From positions 1 to 39,347 of the forward strand of contig CALEPX010000050.1 of assembly GCA_937911045.1 (NCBI GenBank): a DNA stretch of 39,347 nt. Reading direction: 5' to 3'. Each line of letters begins with the position of its first letter. Positions within the stretch are counted from its first letter, which is position 1. The stretch is from an uncultured Fretibacterium sp. GTDB lineage: Bacteria > Synergistota > Synergistia > Synergistales > Aminobacteriaceae. The notes below the pieces were generated by a model. It was not told the DNA's origin. It was given only the letters and a program-made list of their open reading frames with translations, and ran no database searches. Shown here in pieces: positions 18,401-26,506 of this stretch. The translations under genes were made by a program, and so were the position numbers.

Positions 18401-18676
18401 AAAAGCGATTCCGGTGTAAAAGACGTTACCTCTAGAATCAGCAAACGCCAGATCGCCGCTCAAATTCACGAGATCGAGATCAGTTGCTAGTTTGTAGTAT
18501 TTGTCAGGGGAAGAAGCAACATCGCGAAAATCCAGCCAGTCCTCGAACGAATCGATTATGTACGCAGTGTCCCAACTGTCACCGTCAGTTTCGTCAAAAA
18601 AAGCAGCCAAGGCGACCCCGTGAATTACACACGAGATCGCGATAGCTATGCATGTACTAAGAATAATCTTTTTCAT
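15422..18676 (-). CDS. Secreted papain-like cysteine protease with GLUG repeats, C-type lectin domain and Synergist-CTERM tail
   Basis: 1084 residues. Signal peptide 1-24. GLUG-like repeats lie about 195-325 (GGIVAHMHGGTVTNC, GGIVGEMSSGTVQNC). A C-type-lectin fold lies about 345-465, with WQQAKSYCESLGGHLLTI (C364) and FICEWD (C461). The papain-type C1 peptidase lies about 520-775: Q-G-K-F-L-T-C541-W-A-F nucleophile, H715 in LHAVLLVGWDDD, N746 in GAWLVRNSEG. The lectin-like module that usually follows such bacterial C1 domains is at about 790-945, one He_PIG repeat about 950-1040, then GGGGGSSCNSG, a hydrophobic stretch and basic residues. An acidic Glu/Val/Ser-rich insert lies about 145-190. 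All catalytic residues are present, so it is probably active outside the cell, perhaps on host or dietary protein. It starts 36 bases after the previous gene's stop. Confidence 0.85.
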   Translation of the reverse strand: MKKIILSTCIAIAISCVIHGVALAAFFDETDGDSWDTAYIIDSFEDWLDFRDVASSPDKYYKLATDLDLVNLSGDLAFADSRGNVFYTGIAFRGYFDGQNHTITYYNYNYVDLYGGDADGTLYYSYDSYDTLEVALFTEVSGGRYEYSVVSEDDILIEEIALVFSGDEEVEEVISSDTVKEEVPVVISGECTPVIKNLNVVGNLSGDCVGTVVHYLYGGVIENCSFNGRIVRYGEDDEYGAGGIVAHMHGGTVTNCRVSADISGASWVGGIVGEMSSGTVQNCTVSQNSKLRSDGYVGGIVGIVGSDDVNLSGNSWNSQQYSEVGNFASSQVVISSDKAIFTWNGHEYQIFDANVTWQQAKSYCESLGGHLLTITSQSEQDEIARMLREVNSGFGYYWLGAKIDSGGMIEWVTDEVFEKQFRNFAENHPNGSGNYLQILADSGKWIATDNLASEFEHGFICEWDTDQNDAEEAPVSDAFQDWLEHRDELDETKSTGAIPSPNDMSHLSSNPPKTEVSSDLPKFYRNEKLPAVRDQGKFLTCWAFAAIGAMEADYMKQNLTIAGAEPDFSELHLAWFAFKDASSDNFGKGNKESILMSCGMVDTAESFLAKFPNTVNESVMQYSVAGTDSRDADSKIESFLGGKRAEDLPSSRVLFHDTLKFGNNNYLGDENIKFVKQAIIDHGAVFCIFYNHDDVYYNESHDAFYTNNNLLDKLHAVLLVGWDDDYPLENFNPIKPSQNGAWLVRNSEGVNKNDNGYFWMSYEQATVNQSGIRDITAFIVSEDTREDDTLITNYHDENGKTKHISTTWSSNIFKSSRNESLVRIGFHTTDNNTRYKIFVNNFGKIRPTDPGHAENAILTGEIPNAGYHTLDLPETVNLYSGDYYAVIIQSTLSSDYEFPTGVEASISNYVRASVNQGESFFAVGDPVPSVWYDGTEINGGPYNATIKAFTLERFSNETAPEITSENLPDATVGIAYSYTLTASGTAPIEWRSGNIPDGLSLTQDGILSGTPKEAGEYEIAFTVLNNVDQSGKTFTLKIAGASSNNPTSNGGGGGSSCNSGDLGLVFAILLAVFTRFKSNHIKRS

Positions 18677-18712
18677 CTTAAATACATCCTAAAGACTAAA
18701 GATTTTTGCGCT

Positions 18713-20178
18713 TTAGTTGCGAATTTTTTTCACGAGAATTAACGGCACTAGCACGAATGCAAGTCCGAATAATCCTGTGTTACAGCTTCCACCACCACCG
18801 CTGCTGCGATAAACTCCGTTTGGATTCGTTGGTGTCGGAGTCGGTGTAGTTTTCTGCGTGACAGTTACTCTCAGCGTGACTTTCCCGGATTTATTCGCCC
18901 CGTCAGTTACAGTGATTGGCACGTCGTAAGTTCCGGAAGCGACACTATCAGCAACGTTGATAGTAATTTTCGCGGAATTATTCCCCGAAGGCGTTGCGGT
19001 TGCGCTCAGACCTTCAACAGAAATTTTCCCGACTGTCCAAGTTAATGCGCCCGTGAAATTCCCGTTGACCGTGAGAGTTGTGCCGGCGCTTGAACCGACA
19101 TCAACTGAGACTGCAAAATTTCCAGCTATTGTCAAATCCTGACTCTCTGGCGGGTTTTGCTGCCCATTGTCAATGCTGACGTTCACAGTTATATCGATTG
19201 CGTCAGAATTTCCAGCTGCGTCCGTGAATGTTGCGGTAGTTTGGTATTGACCGGCTTGAGTTGTTGACGGTGCGCTCACTGTGAGATTCAGTTTCCCGTT
19301 GGAGTGCGTGTACTCGATCTTGACGTTGGCGGAAATGTCCGGATTGAACGTTGCCGAACCCACGGGATCTGCTCCGGTGTAATTCACAGATTGCAGCGAA
19401 TTATCACCGCCGGCTTTGACCGCGAAAGTTTTCGAATGCTCAGCGAGTTTGAACGGTTCAGCTTTTGTTGATGAGTATTCGACTTCCCATTTAAGATTGA
19501 TCCCGAGTGTATTCTCATCATCGTCCTTGATGAACGGAATGCAGACGACTGCTTTTTCGCCATCATTGGGCGTGCCGTCGTAGCTATCGTTGAATTTGAT
19601 AGTCACGGAAGTTATAGCAGTGCCCTCGAAATCGTCAGCTACGCCGTCATAAACTGAATTTACCTGATACGTGAGCCATTCAGGAACGCTTATCACGTAA
19701 TCGTCATCGGATTCGATATATACGCCATAGCTACCTAATATAGAATCGTGATCAGCACTGACCGTCACTAACACCGAGTAATCTTGCGCGACTTTCCCGA
19801 TTGTAGCTGCATTATACGAATCTATATATTTCTGTAGATCGGCTTCTGTAGATTTAGTATGCCCGTCTACTAATACTTGTATCGCCGAAGTTCCGGCGTC
19901 AACTCCAAAATCCGTCGAAACTTCAGTCACATCGCTGAAAATTTGATTGAACGTAGAATCCGTGATATTAATAGCCTTAGCTACGAAATATAAACCATAA
20001 TTGTATTCGGATTCTGACTCAGGAAGTACGCCTGAAACAACAATTATATCGCTTGATGCGTCAGAAGTAATTTCTTTGATACGTAGATTATCTCTATCGG
20101 ATACGAGATCCCATGAAACAGAGTAAGAACCAGAATCTATCTCTCTTGCGCCATTCTCAACAAGATCATCTAGTTCTA
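18713..20178 (-). pseudogene. Synergist-CTERM surface protein, 3' part downstream of G9 frameshift
   Basis: This is the larger, out-of-phase part of the gene that begins at 20433. The frame stays open from just past the G-run to 18713 (about 488 codons), reading V-E-L-D-D-L-V-E-N-G directly after the G tract; the first internal start-like codon is GTG 19930. It contains Ig-like repeats such as VNYTGADPVGSATFNPDISA, GQYQTTATFTDAAGNSDAID and SGTYDVPITVTDGANKSG, and ends with a Synergist-CTERM tail (SSGGGGSCNTG, hydrophobic segment, KKIRN). No enzymatic motif is visible; adhesion or surface-layer roles are guesses. With the tract changed to 10 or 7 G the whole gene would encode about 573 residues. 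It heads the three-gene secreted operon. Confidence 0.75.
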
Positions 20179-20433
20179 CCCCCCCCCTCCGACATCCAGT
20201 TTAGATACGTCGTAAATATAGAGTCCAACATCAGGAACTCGATACTTCACGAAATAATTATGACCGGCATACCCCGTATCAGCATCACCGTAATCTTCGT
20301 GAAGTTCAGGCGCGTCGATGTAATCTCCCTCTCCTACCGCAACCAAAACATAACCGTAATCAGTCGCCAACGCCGCAGAAACAGCGCAAACGACCAACAC
20401 AGCCGCTAAAAAAACTACGCATAATTTTCTCAT
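20176..20433 (-). CDS. Synergist-CTERM surface protein, 5' part ending at G9 tract
   Basis: An 85-residue reading frame with a good signal peptide (1-23, cleavage after ALA), then a Tyr/Asp-rich start of a mature protein (YGYVLVAVGEGDYIDAPELH), ending in VGGGG and a TAG that lies immediately after nine consecutive G. ATG 20433 is preceded by AAGGAGAGG (20442-20450). This is clearly the beginning of the gene continued at 20178-18713 in another frame. As read here, only this short secreted peptide would be made. A sequencing or assembly error in the homopolymer is the main alternative to a true off-phase. Confidence 0.75.
   Translation of the reverse strand: MRKLCVVFLAAVLVVCAVSAALATDYGYVLVAVGEGDYIDAPELHEDYGDADTGYAGHNYFVKYRVPDVGLYIYDVSKLDVGGGG
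20179..20187 (-). repeat. Homopolymeric G9 tract (possible phase-variation site)
   Basis: Nine C on the plus strand, hence nine G in the coding strand, near codon 83 of the surface-protein gene. G9 stops at TAG at once; G8 would stop at TGA four codons later; G7 or G10 joins the signal-peptide part to the long downstream frame. All three phases were read by hand from the sequence. Confidence 0.85.
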
Positions 20434-20555
20434 AAAAATAACCTCTCCTTTAATGAAATCAAATTATTCTCGAAACAACTATTACAAACGCGTAAAAACA
20501 AAACTCACACCCTCAAATTGCAATCATTCCTCTCATTATTTTTAAAACGTGCTAA

Positions 20556-20584
20556 ATTTTACGCTAACAATGCAATTTTGTCAA
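20556..20584 (-). promoter_or_regulatory. Near-consensus sigma70 promoter of the secreted-protein operon
   Basis: On the minus strand TTGACA (20584-20579), 17-base spacer, TAAAAT (20561-20556). The predicted transcript start near 20549 gives a leader of about 115 bases before ATG 20433. This is the strongest match to consensus in the window, suggesting high expression of the three secreted proteins. Confidence 0.7.
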
Positions 20585-20623
20585 AATTTCACGCAAAAAT
20601 TTTCAGGCTGAATCAAGTTGACG

Positions 20624-22300
20624 TCAAATCGAGAATTTATCCCCGGACAATTTGCTCAGAACGTAATTCACGAGAATCACGATTATCAGGATTCCTGTTG
20701 CGATTGCGCTCGCGGTTTGTTGGCTGTGATAAGTCTGGTACGTGAACAACTCGTAGCCGATGGTCTTGGTGTCGGTCGAATATAGCAGCGTAGACATGGT
20801 CAACTCGTAAAAGCTCGGCATGAATATCAAGAACCAACCTGCCACAACTGAGGGAGCTATCAACGGCAACGTCACTCTCACAAAACTCTTCAGCCACGAC
20901 GCTCCCGAAATTAACGCAGCTTCTTCGAGTGACGCATCAATCTGGCTCATAGCAGCAGCAATCGTACGCATTCCCATCAGCAAATACTTGATCACATACG
21001 CGATTATCATGATTAGCAGCGTGTTGTAAATGTTCAAGCCAAATCGTCCAGACATCGTCATGATTAACGCCAACGCTATGACTACACTCGGAGTGCCGCT
21101 GCCTAAAGTTATCAGGGAATCCGGGATAGTCCTGAACCTGCTTCGAGTGCGATTCGCAACCCAAGCCATCACGCACGAAATGCCAACACCGATTGTAGCA
21201 GCAGCAGAGGCAGAAATAACACTGTTCTTGAGCGAGTTCAGCAACGGTTTACGCGTGAATAATATGTTCCAGTATCGCAGCGTGAGATTCTCAGGTGTAA
21301 ACGCTTTCCCAAGATTCTTCGTGAACGATGTCATTGCTACGGTCATGAACGGCAGAATTATCACGACGAATGCGAAAATGCTCACACAAATCGTGACGAG
21401 TACGTTCCATTTGCCAAGCTTGACGATATTCGGGTGAGTGGATTTGCCCGAAATAGTCGTGTAGTGCCTGTTGCCCGTGACAAACGCAGAAAGATACAGA
21501 ACTAGATTCGCAATCAGCATTAACGATACAGCCAACGCCGCAGCATCGCTCAAACCCTCGGAACTTCCAACGTAGACGTAATCAATAATTCTTGTCGTAA
21601 CCGTATCAATCTGACCGGGAGCACCGATTATAGACGGGATTCCGTAACATGACGCAGCCGCGATGAATACCAGCAAACCTGACGCAACTATCGAAGGCAA
21701 CATGACCGGCAGCGTAATTTTCAAGAGAGTTCTCACAGTGCCGGCACCGGAAATTTTCGCAGCTTCTTCGAGTGACGGATCCATTTTTTCCATTGAGCGC
21801 GAGATCGTTATGAATGCGTATGGATAATAAAACGTCGTCAACACGAATACTAATCCGGGAATGCTGTAAATATTAAACGGGTTCTCAGATAATCCCAGAA
21901 CTTTCGCGATTAATACATTCAAAGTACCAACTCTAGGATTCAGCAATCGCAGCCAAGCCATAGCTCCGACATACGGCGGTACCATATATGTCATGACAAA
22001 CAGCGTCCGGAAAAATTTTCGCCCGTACATATCCGTTCTGCCAACTAACCAAGCTAACGGGAATGCGATTATGACACCGAATATCATCGACAAACTCGCT
22101 GTCACAAGCGTATTCTTGAGAGCGTTCCAGTTAAGAGGGTTCGTGTAAATTCTACCGAAAGATTCAGCTCCACCGATGAACGACCTGAATACCAGATAGC
22201 TCATCGGCAGAACACTAAATATTACTAAGAAAGCAACGATCGCAAATATCAATACGATCTTGACATCCAGATTGCTGTTATTTCTTGACACGATCTTCAA
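20624..22300 (-). CDS. Fused double ABC permease (FbpB-type), importer 1
   Basis: A 558-residue integral membrane protein with about twelve membrane segments in two homologous halves, as in FbpB/AfuB-type permeases where both channel halves are in one chain. Each half has an EAA coupling loop: EEAAKISGAGTVRTLLKITL (first half) and EEAALISGASWLKSFVRVTL (second half). It would form the channel for the 333-residue binding protein encoded just upstream, with the shared ATPase. The start is TTG 22300 or possibly GTG 22291; either overlaps the end of the binding-protein gene by 14-23 bases, indicating translational coupling. Substrate class is uncertain: ferric ion, phosphonate, hexose-phosphate and polyamine systems all use this layout. 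Confidence 0.85.
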   Translation of the reverse strand: MKIVSRNNSNLDVKIVLIFAIVAFLVIFSVLPMSYLVFRSFIGGAESFGRIYTNPLNWNALKNTLVTASLSMIFGVIIAFPLAWLVGRTDMYGRKFFRTLFVMTYMVPPYVGAMAWLRLLNPRVGTLNVLIAKVLGLSENPFNIYSIPGLVFVLTTFYYPYAFITISRSMEKMDPSLEEAAKISGAGTVRTLLKITLPVMLPSIVASGLLVFIAAASCYGIPSIIGAPGQIDTVTTRIIDYVYVGSSEGLSDAAALAVSLMLIANLVLYLSAFVTGNRHYTTISGKSTHPNIVKLGKWNVLVTICVSIFAFVVIILPFMTVAMTSFTKNLGKAFTPENLTLRYWNILFTRKPLLNSLKNSVISASAAATIGVGISCVMAWVANRTRSRFRTIPDSLITLGSGTPSVVIALALIMTMSGRFGLNIYNTLLIMIIAYVIKYLLMGMRTIAAAMSQIDASLEEAALISGASWLKSFVRVTLPLIAPSVVAGWFLIFMPSFYELTMSTLLYSTDTKTIGYELFTYQTYHSQQTASAIATGILIIVILVNYVLSKLSGDKFSI

Positions 22301-23279
22301 AATTCGTTCTCAATTCGGCACGTTCAGCAAGACATTTCGCCCAATCAACAGGCATAGCTCTTGTGAAAATTTCTGCGGTATTAATCGAATCATACGGAAT
22401 AGCCGGAGGATTCTTCAGAACTGAGTGCATCCAGCCTTTTACGATATAACTCTGACCCTCGGGCGACAGGAACCAGTCCGTTAATTCCTCGCATATTTTC
22501 GAGTTAGCGTGTGCGCTGTATTTATCATTAATCGTCATAATCGGCGACGGAACGCAAATCACGCCATCTTCGGGATAAATTACTTCGAGAGCACTGTCTT
22601 CTTCCTCGCGCTTCTTCAAGACGGATTCTTCGAGTATCATTATGACTTTGCATTCACCTGTTTCGAGCTTTGTCAACGCAACTGAACCGGACTCAACCAT
22701 GACGCGATTCTCTGATAATTTGTCGAAATATTCATAGCCGTACTTGTCCTTCAGAGCCGAAATTGCAACCAGAGCTGTTCCTGCAGTAAGCGGATTCGGC
22801 ATGGAAATCGCAGCTTTCAGGTCAGAATTATACGCAAATTCCTTGAACGTTTTGGGCAAATCCTCTCGCGAATAATTCTCTGGATTGAAAGCCAAAATCA
22901 TGTTGAGATTCCGCACCGGATACCAGTAACCCTCGGGATCGTAATCAAGTGCAAGATTCTTCGCCTGTTCCGAGAGATATGCGTGCAAAATTCCCATTTG
23001 CTTGAGTTCGAGCGAATACGACGGATCCGCAACCATGAGCATATCACAGCCAAGTTTCTTCGCATCGAGTTCGGCAGCAATTTTCGCCTGCAAAGTCCCC
23101 GTGCCTCCGTAGAAAAATTCTACGTCATAATCCGGAAATTTCTCTTGTAAAGTTTGTGTCATAGCCTCGATTACGTCCTCGTACATAGACGTGTAAATCA
23201 CGACTTTAGGTTTCGCCGCGAAAGCTTCTGAGGCAAAAAACATCATTAACGCCATAGCCATAATCATAAATTTACGCAT
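22278..23279 (-). CDS. Extracellular solute-binding protein (AfuA/FbpA-like), importer 1
   Basis: 333 residues with signal peptide (cleavage about after 21, SEAFA). The mature part begins KPKVVIYTSMYEDVIEAM, the usual first strand of type II periplasmic binding proteins of the iron/2-aminoethylphosphonate/hexose-phosphate group (COG1840), followed by FFYGGTGTLQAKI, CDMLMVADPSYS and a C-terminal LTDWFLSPEGQSYIV motif shared by this group. The Tyr pair used by ferric-binding members is not clearly present, so iron is not assured. ATG 23279 overlaps the ATPase stop by 8 bases (AATGCGTAA), with GGGGAG upstream. Confidence 0.82.
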   Translation of the reverse strand: MRKFMIMAMALMMFFASEAFAAKPKVVIYTSMYEDVIEAMTQTLQEKFPDYDVEFFYGGTGTLQAKIAAELDAKKLGCDMLMVADPSYSLELKQMGILHAYLSEQAKNLALDYDPEGYWYPVRNLNMILAFNPENYSREDLPKTFKEFAYNSDLKAAISMPNPLTAGTALVAISALKDKYGYEYFDKLSENRVMVESGSVALTKLETGECKVIMILEESVLKKREEEDSALEVIYPEDGVICVPSPIMTINDKYSAHANSKICEELTDWFLSPEGQSYIVKGWMHSVLKNPPAIPYDSINTAEIFTRAMPVDWAKCLAERAELRTNFEDRVKK

Positions 23280-24603
23280 TTATTATCAACTCCCCATTAG
23301 TTATTCGCATTCCGTTCTCGCGACTGAACAGCATAATTCTGTGACCGGAGAAATCCATGCGAACTTTTGTGCCAATCTTGTAGAACATCTCGCCAAACGC
23401 AACAGCCGTCAACAGGAAATTTCCCACGCGAATTTTTAACGTAGTTTCCATACCTGTAGGCATTGCACTGAATACTTCACCCTCGATTTTGCCGTCATCA
23501 CTCAGCTTGATAAATTCCGGACGAATGCCGATTACGAAATCATTATGAGTGAGCTGCTTAGTCTGGGTTTGCTCAGGTTCATGAACGCGCGCTATATTAT
23601 ACTTGAACGGCAGGTCTTTATTCGTCTTCTCGACATAACCGCGACGTTTAGCCTCATCTTCAGCCTGTAACTTCGCCTCATGATTATGCCACGCCTCAAG
23701 ATCTACGCCTGATTCAGGAACGAACTTGCCTTTGAAACCGTCAAGAAATTCCAGCTCAATACCGGAAGCATCCTGAGAACCAGTTGCCTCGATAAAATTC
23801 ACAGCCGGATTCCCGACGAAATCCGCAACGAACAAATTTCTTGGCTGCGAATAAATCGTCAATGGCTCATCGTATTGCTGCAATCTAGCGTTATCAATCA
23901 GGCAAATTTTCGTGGCGAGTGTCATAGCCTCCATCTGGTCATGCGTGACGTAAACGAACGTCGAACCCGTGCTTAAATGCAAACGCTGCAATTCCGAACG
24001 CATCTCAAGCCTCAATTTTGCGTCAAGATTACTTAGCGGCTCGTCCATGAACAGCACTTTCGGACTGGGTGCCAGAGTTCTTGCGATTGCGACACGCTGC
24101 TGCTGACCACCGGATAATTCGCTGGGATAACGATCCAGAAATGAGCCGATCTTGACTATTGCGCTAACACGATCAACTACACGTTTGATTTCGTCCTTCG
24201 TGAGCGTCAATTTGCTCTTGTCCTGACCATCACGCACAACTTCTCCGGCATCGTTCACGTAGACCCCGGGTTCGTTTATATTGCTAAGCCCGAATGCGAT
24301 ATTCTGATAGACCGTCATGTTAGGCCAGAGCGCGTAATTCTGGAACAGGAATCCGACACGTCGCTTATTCGGCGGAATGTTAATCCCCAGTTCGCTGTCA
24401 AACATAACTGTGTCATCAATCGTGATTCGTCCTTCAGTCGGAGTTTCCAGCCCTGCAATCATTCGCAGCGTCGTAGTTTTCCCGCAGCCTGAAGGTCCAA
24501 GCAGTGTAACAAAAGCGTTTTCCTCGATGTTTAGATCCAGGTGTTCGACAGCGTAATAGCCGCCCCAACGCTTAGTTACGTTCTTTAATTCAATTCTTGC
24601 CAT
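23272..24603 (-). CDS. ABC importer ATPase (MalK/PotA/FbpC-like), shared by two permeases
   Basis: 443 residues, longer than the usual 350-370. Walker A GPSGCGKTT (36-44), Q-loop FLFQNYALWPNMTV, signature LSGGQQQRVAIARTL, Walker B VLFMDEPLSNLD, H-loop VYVTHDQMEAM. The C-terminal OB-fold (TOBE) region carries a lysine/glutamate-rich insert (around 295-345), and there is a further insert of about 30 residues before the signature. It is the only ATPase in an operon with two binding proteins and two permeases, so it probably serves both. Start ATG 24603 with GGGAGA upstream. Confidence 0.88.
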   Translation of the reverse strand: MARIELKNVTKRWGGYYAVEHLDLNIEENAFVTLLGPSGCGKTTTLRMIAGLETPTEGRITIDDTVMFDSELGINIPPNKRRVGFLFQNYALWPNMTVYQNIAFGLSNINEPGVYVNDAGEVVRDGQDKSKLTLTKDEIKRVVDRVSAIVKIGSFLDRYPSELSGGQQQRVAIARTLAPSPKVLFMDEPLSNLDAKLRLEMRSELQRLHLSTGSTFVYVTHDQMEAMTLATKICLIDNARLQQYDEPLTIYSQPRNLFVADFVGNPAVNFIEATGSQDASGIELEFLDGFKGKFVPESGVDLEAWHNHEAKLQAEDEAKRRGYVEKTNKDLPFKYNIARVHEPEQTQTKQLTHNDFVIGIRPEFIKLSDDGKIEGEVFSAMPTGMETTLKIRVGNFLLTAVAFGEMFYKIGTKVRMDFSGHRIMLFSRENGMRITNGELIINA

Positions 24604-24623
24604 AATCTATTTATTCTCCCTAA

Positions 24624-26504
24624 TTACTTTTTGCCGCCGCCGATACCAGAATCAAGACTTGCACCGGTCAGCTTGTTCACAAAATAGTTAAATATCAAGA
24701 TCGAGACGATCAATATCAAGTTAATTCCGCTTGAGAATGCGTATAATCCCATCTCGTCGAAATAATCCAGCATCGTCGTGATAATCCTTCCCTGACCGCA
24801 TAATAACATGAACAGCGTTAGTTCTCGCAGACACGTCATGAACGGCAGAAGATAGCCGCTTATAATCGACGTTTTCTGAATCGGGATTATTATCTGAGTC
24901 ATGCGTTTCCACCATGGAATGTCGAGTATAATTGCAGCCTCTTCAAGTTCGCCGGATAACTGCATCATGGAATTTAACGCGCTGCGGCTTGCGAAAGGAA
25001 TATATTTCACTGTTCCAGCCAGAATCAATAACAGGAACGTATCATACAGACCCATGTTAGAGCCTACGACAAAGAACGCTACACCAACAGCCAAGGACGG
25101 CATCAAATACGGTAAAAAAGCCATGTTATTCACGTACGCTGCCCATTTACTTCGCCTGTTCTTGCTGACACAGTAGCCTACAAGAGTACCAATCGTTCCT
25201 GCGACAAGCGCGCAACATATCGCCACAAACAGCGTCCCTGCAAAAGCGTTCCAGATTTGCTGATTATATAATATGCCCTTGTTGCCATACATTCCGCTCT
25301 CGGTTATATTCTCAGATGTCAGCCACCATTTGCTGGTCAGGCTCGAAGCATTCGTCAAGAACGAGTAATCTCCCGGATTAGGCAAGAACGTCTCGATTGC
25401 AAATAACACTATCGGCAAAATTCCCGTAGCTAAAGTCGTGATAATCAGGATTACAGACAGGATATATTTCCAGGCTCTCAGATTTACGACACTGGTTTGC
25501 CCGGATTTACCGGTTACAGTCGTGAAATTCTTGCGTCCTGAAGTTGTGCGCTGATTGATTATCAGGATTATGAAGCCGAACAGCATCATGATTACGGCTA
25601 AGATACTGGCTTGACCGATTCTGTCACCTTTCATGGCTACGTATTGAGTGCTGAGCGTGTTGAGCTTCAGGTAATGCGGAATCGGATACGAACCCATTGC
25701 ACTCGAAAATACCAGAAGAATCGTGCTAAGAATTGCGGGCTTAATCAACGGTAACGTAACTCTAAGAAACGTCTTCCAACGAGGGCTGTTTAGTATCGTA
25801 GCAGCTTCTTCAAGATTAGCGTCCATGTTCCGGAATATTCCGCCGATCAGTATATACGCAAATGGCGCGTAGTGAATCGCTAGAACAACCGAAACCGGAA
25901 AAATTCCCTCGCACCACCATCGAGGCATCATGATCCCGAACAAATTCGCAAGTAATCCGTTTGAACCGCCAGTGACGATATTCGAGTTGAATAAATTCTG
26001 CCAGACAACAGCCAACGTCCATTGAGGCATAATATACGGGAAGATAAATATCGAGCTGAGATACTTTTTGCACTTGAGATTCGTTCGGGTGACAAGATAC
26101 GCAAAAATTCCGCCGTAAAGAATCGATCCGAAACAGGCAAATATGCTAATCAAGACCGAATTTAACAGCGGTGTCCATAGATACACATCCGCAACACTGC
26201 GCGTAACTCTGGTTCTGCCAACACGTGTCGTTATCGTGCCAGTGAATAGATTCGTCCAGTTATAGCTCGTCAGTTTTTCACCGCCAAGTTCGAAACTGGA
26301 TTCCAACGCAGTCCCTACAGCGTCCTTGCTGCCCGGGTGAATCAAAACCGTATCGCGCAAAATCGTTATCATCGGGAACACAGTCGTAATTGTGAGCATA
26401 ATTCCCAACGCCAGCAAAATCGCGTTCTGCGGCTTTGACAAGTAAGTTTTGACCCGGTTGAGCCGTTTATTCAGACTACCGGGTCGTGATGTATTATTAC
26501 TCAT
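24624..26504 (-). CDS. Fused double ABC permease, importer 2
   Basis: 626 residues, two permease halves in one chain with EAA loops EEAATILNSPRWKTFLRVTL and EEAAIILDIPWWKRMTQIII. It is longer than the 558-residue permease mainly through two outside loops: one after the first helix (about 55-110, VLIHPGSKDAVGTALESSFE) and one in the second half (about 370-410). The N-terminus is cytoplasmic and basic. It begins two bases after the binding-protein stop at 26507 and ends 20 bases before the ATPase gene. The larger outside loops suggest a partner different from importer 1. Confidence 0.85.
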   Translation of the reverse strand: MSNNTSRPGSLNKRLNRVKTYLSKPQNAILLALGIMLTITTVFPMITILRDTVLIHPGSKDAVGTALESSFELGGEKLTSYNWTNLFTGTITTRVGRTRVTRSVADVYLWTPLLNSVLISIFACFGSILYGGIFAYLVTRTNLKCKKYLSSIFIFPYIMPQWTLAVVWQNLFNSNIVTGGSNGLLANLFGIMMPRWWCEGIFPVSVVLAIHYAPFAYILIGGIFRNMDANLEEAATILNSPRWKTFLRVTLPLIKPAILSTILLVFSSAMGSYPIPHYLKLNTLSTQYVAMKGDRIGQASILAVIMMLFGFIILIINQRTTSGRKNFTTVTGKSGQTSVVNLRAWKYILSVILIITTLATGILPIVLFAIETFLPNPGDYSFLTNASSLTSKWWLTSENITESGMYGNKGILYNQQIWNAFAGTLFVAICCALVAGTIGTLVGYCVSKNRRSKWAAYVNNMAFLPYLMPSLAVGVAFFVVGSNMGLYDTFLLLILAGTVKYIPFASRSALNSMMQLSGELEEAAIILDIPWWKRMTQIIIPIQKTSIISGYLLPFMTCLRELTLFMLLCGQGRIITTMLDYFDEMGLYAFSSGINLILIVSILIFNYFVNKLTGASLDSGIGGGKK

Positions 26505-26506
26505 GA

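Noticed and set aside
20179..20187. Programmed ribosomal frameshift at the G9 run
   Set aside because: There is no clear downstream pseudoknot or internal ribosome-site stimulator, and a zero-frame TAG follows directly. Replicative slippage or sequencing error explains the run more simply, although transcriptional slippage cannot be excluded.
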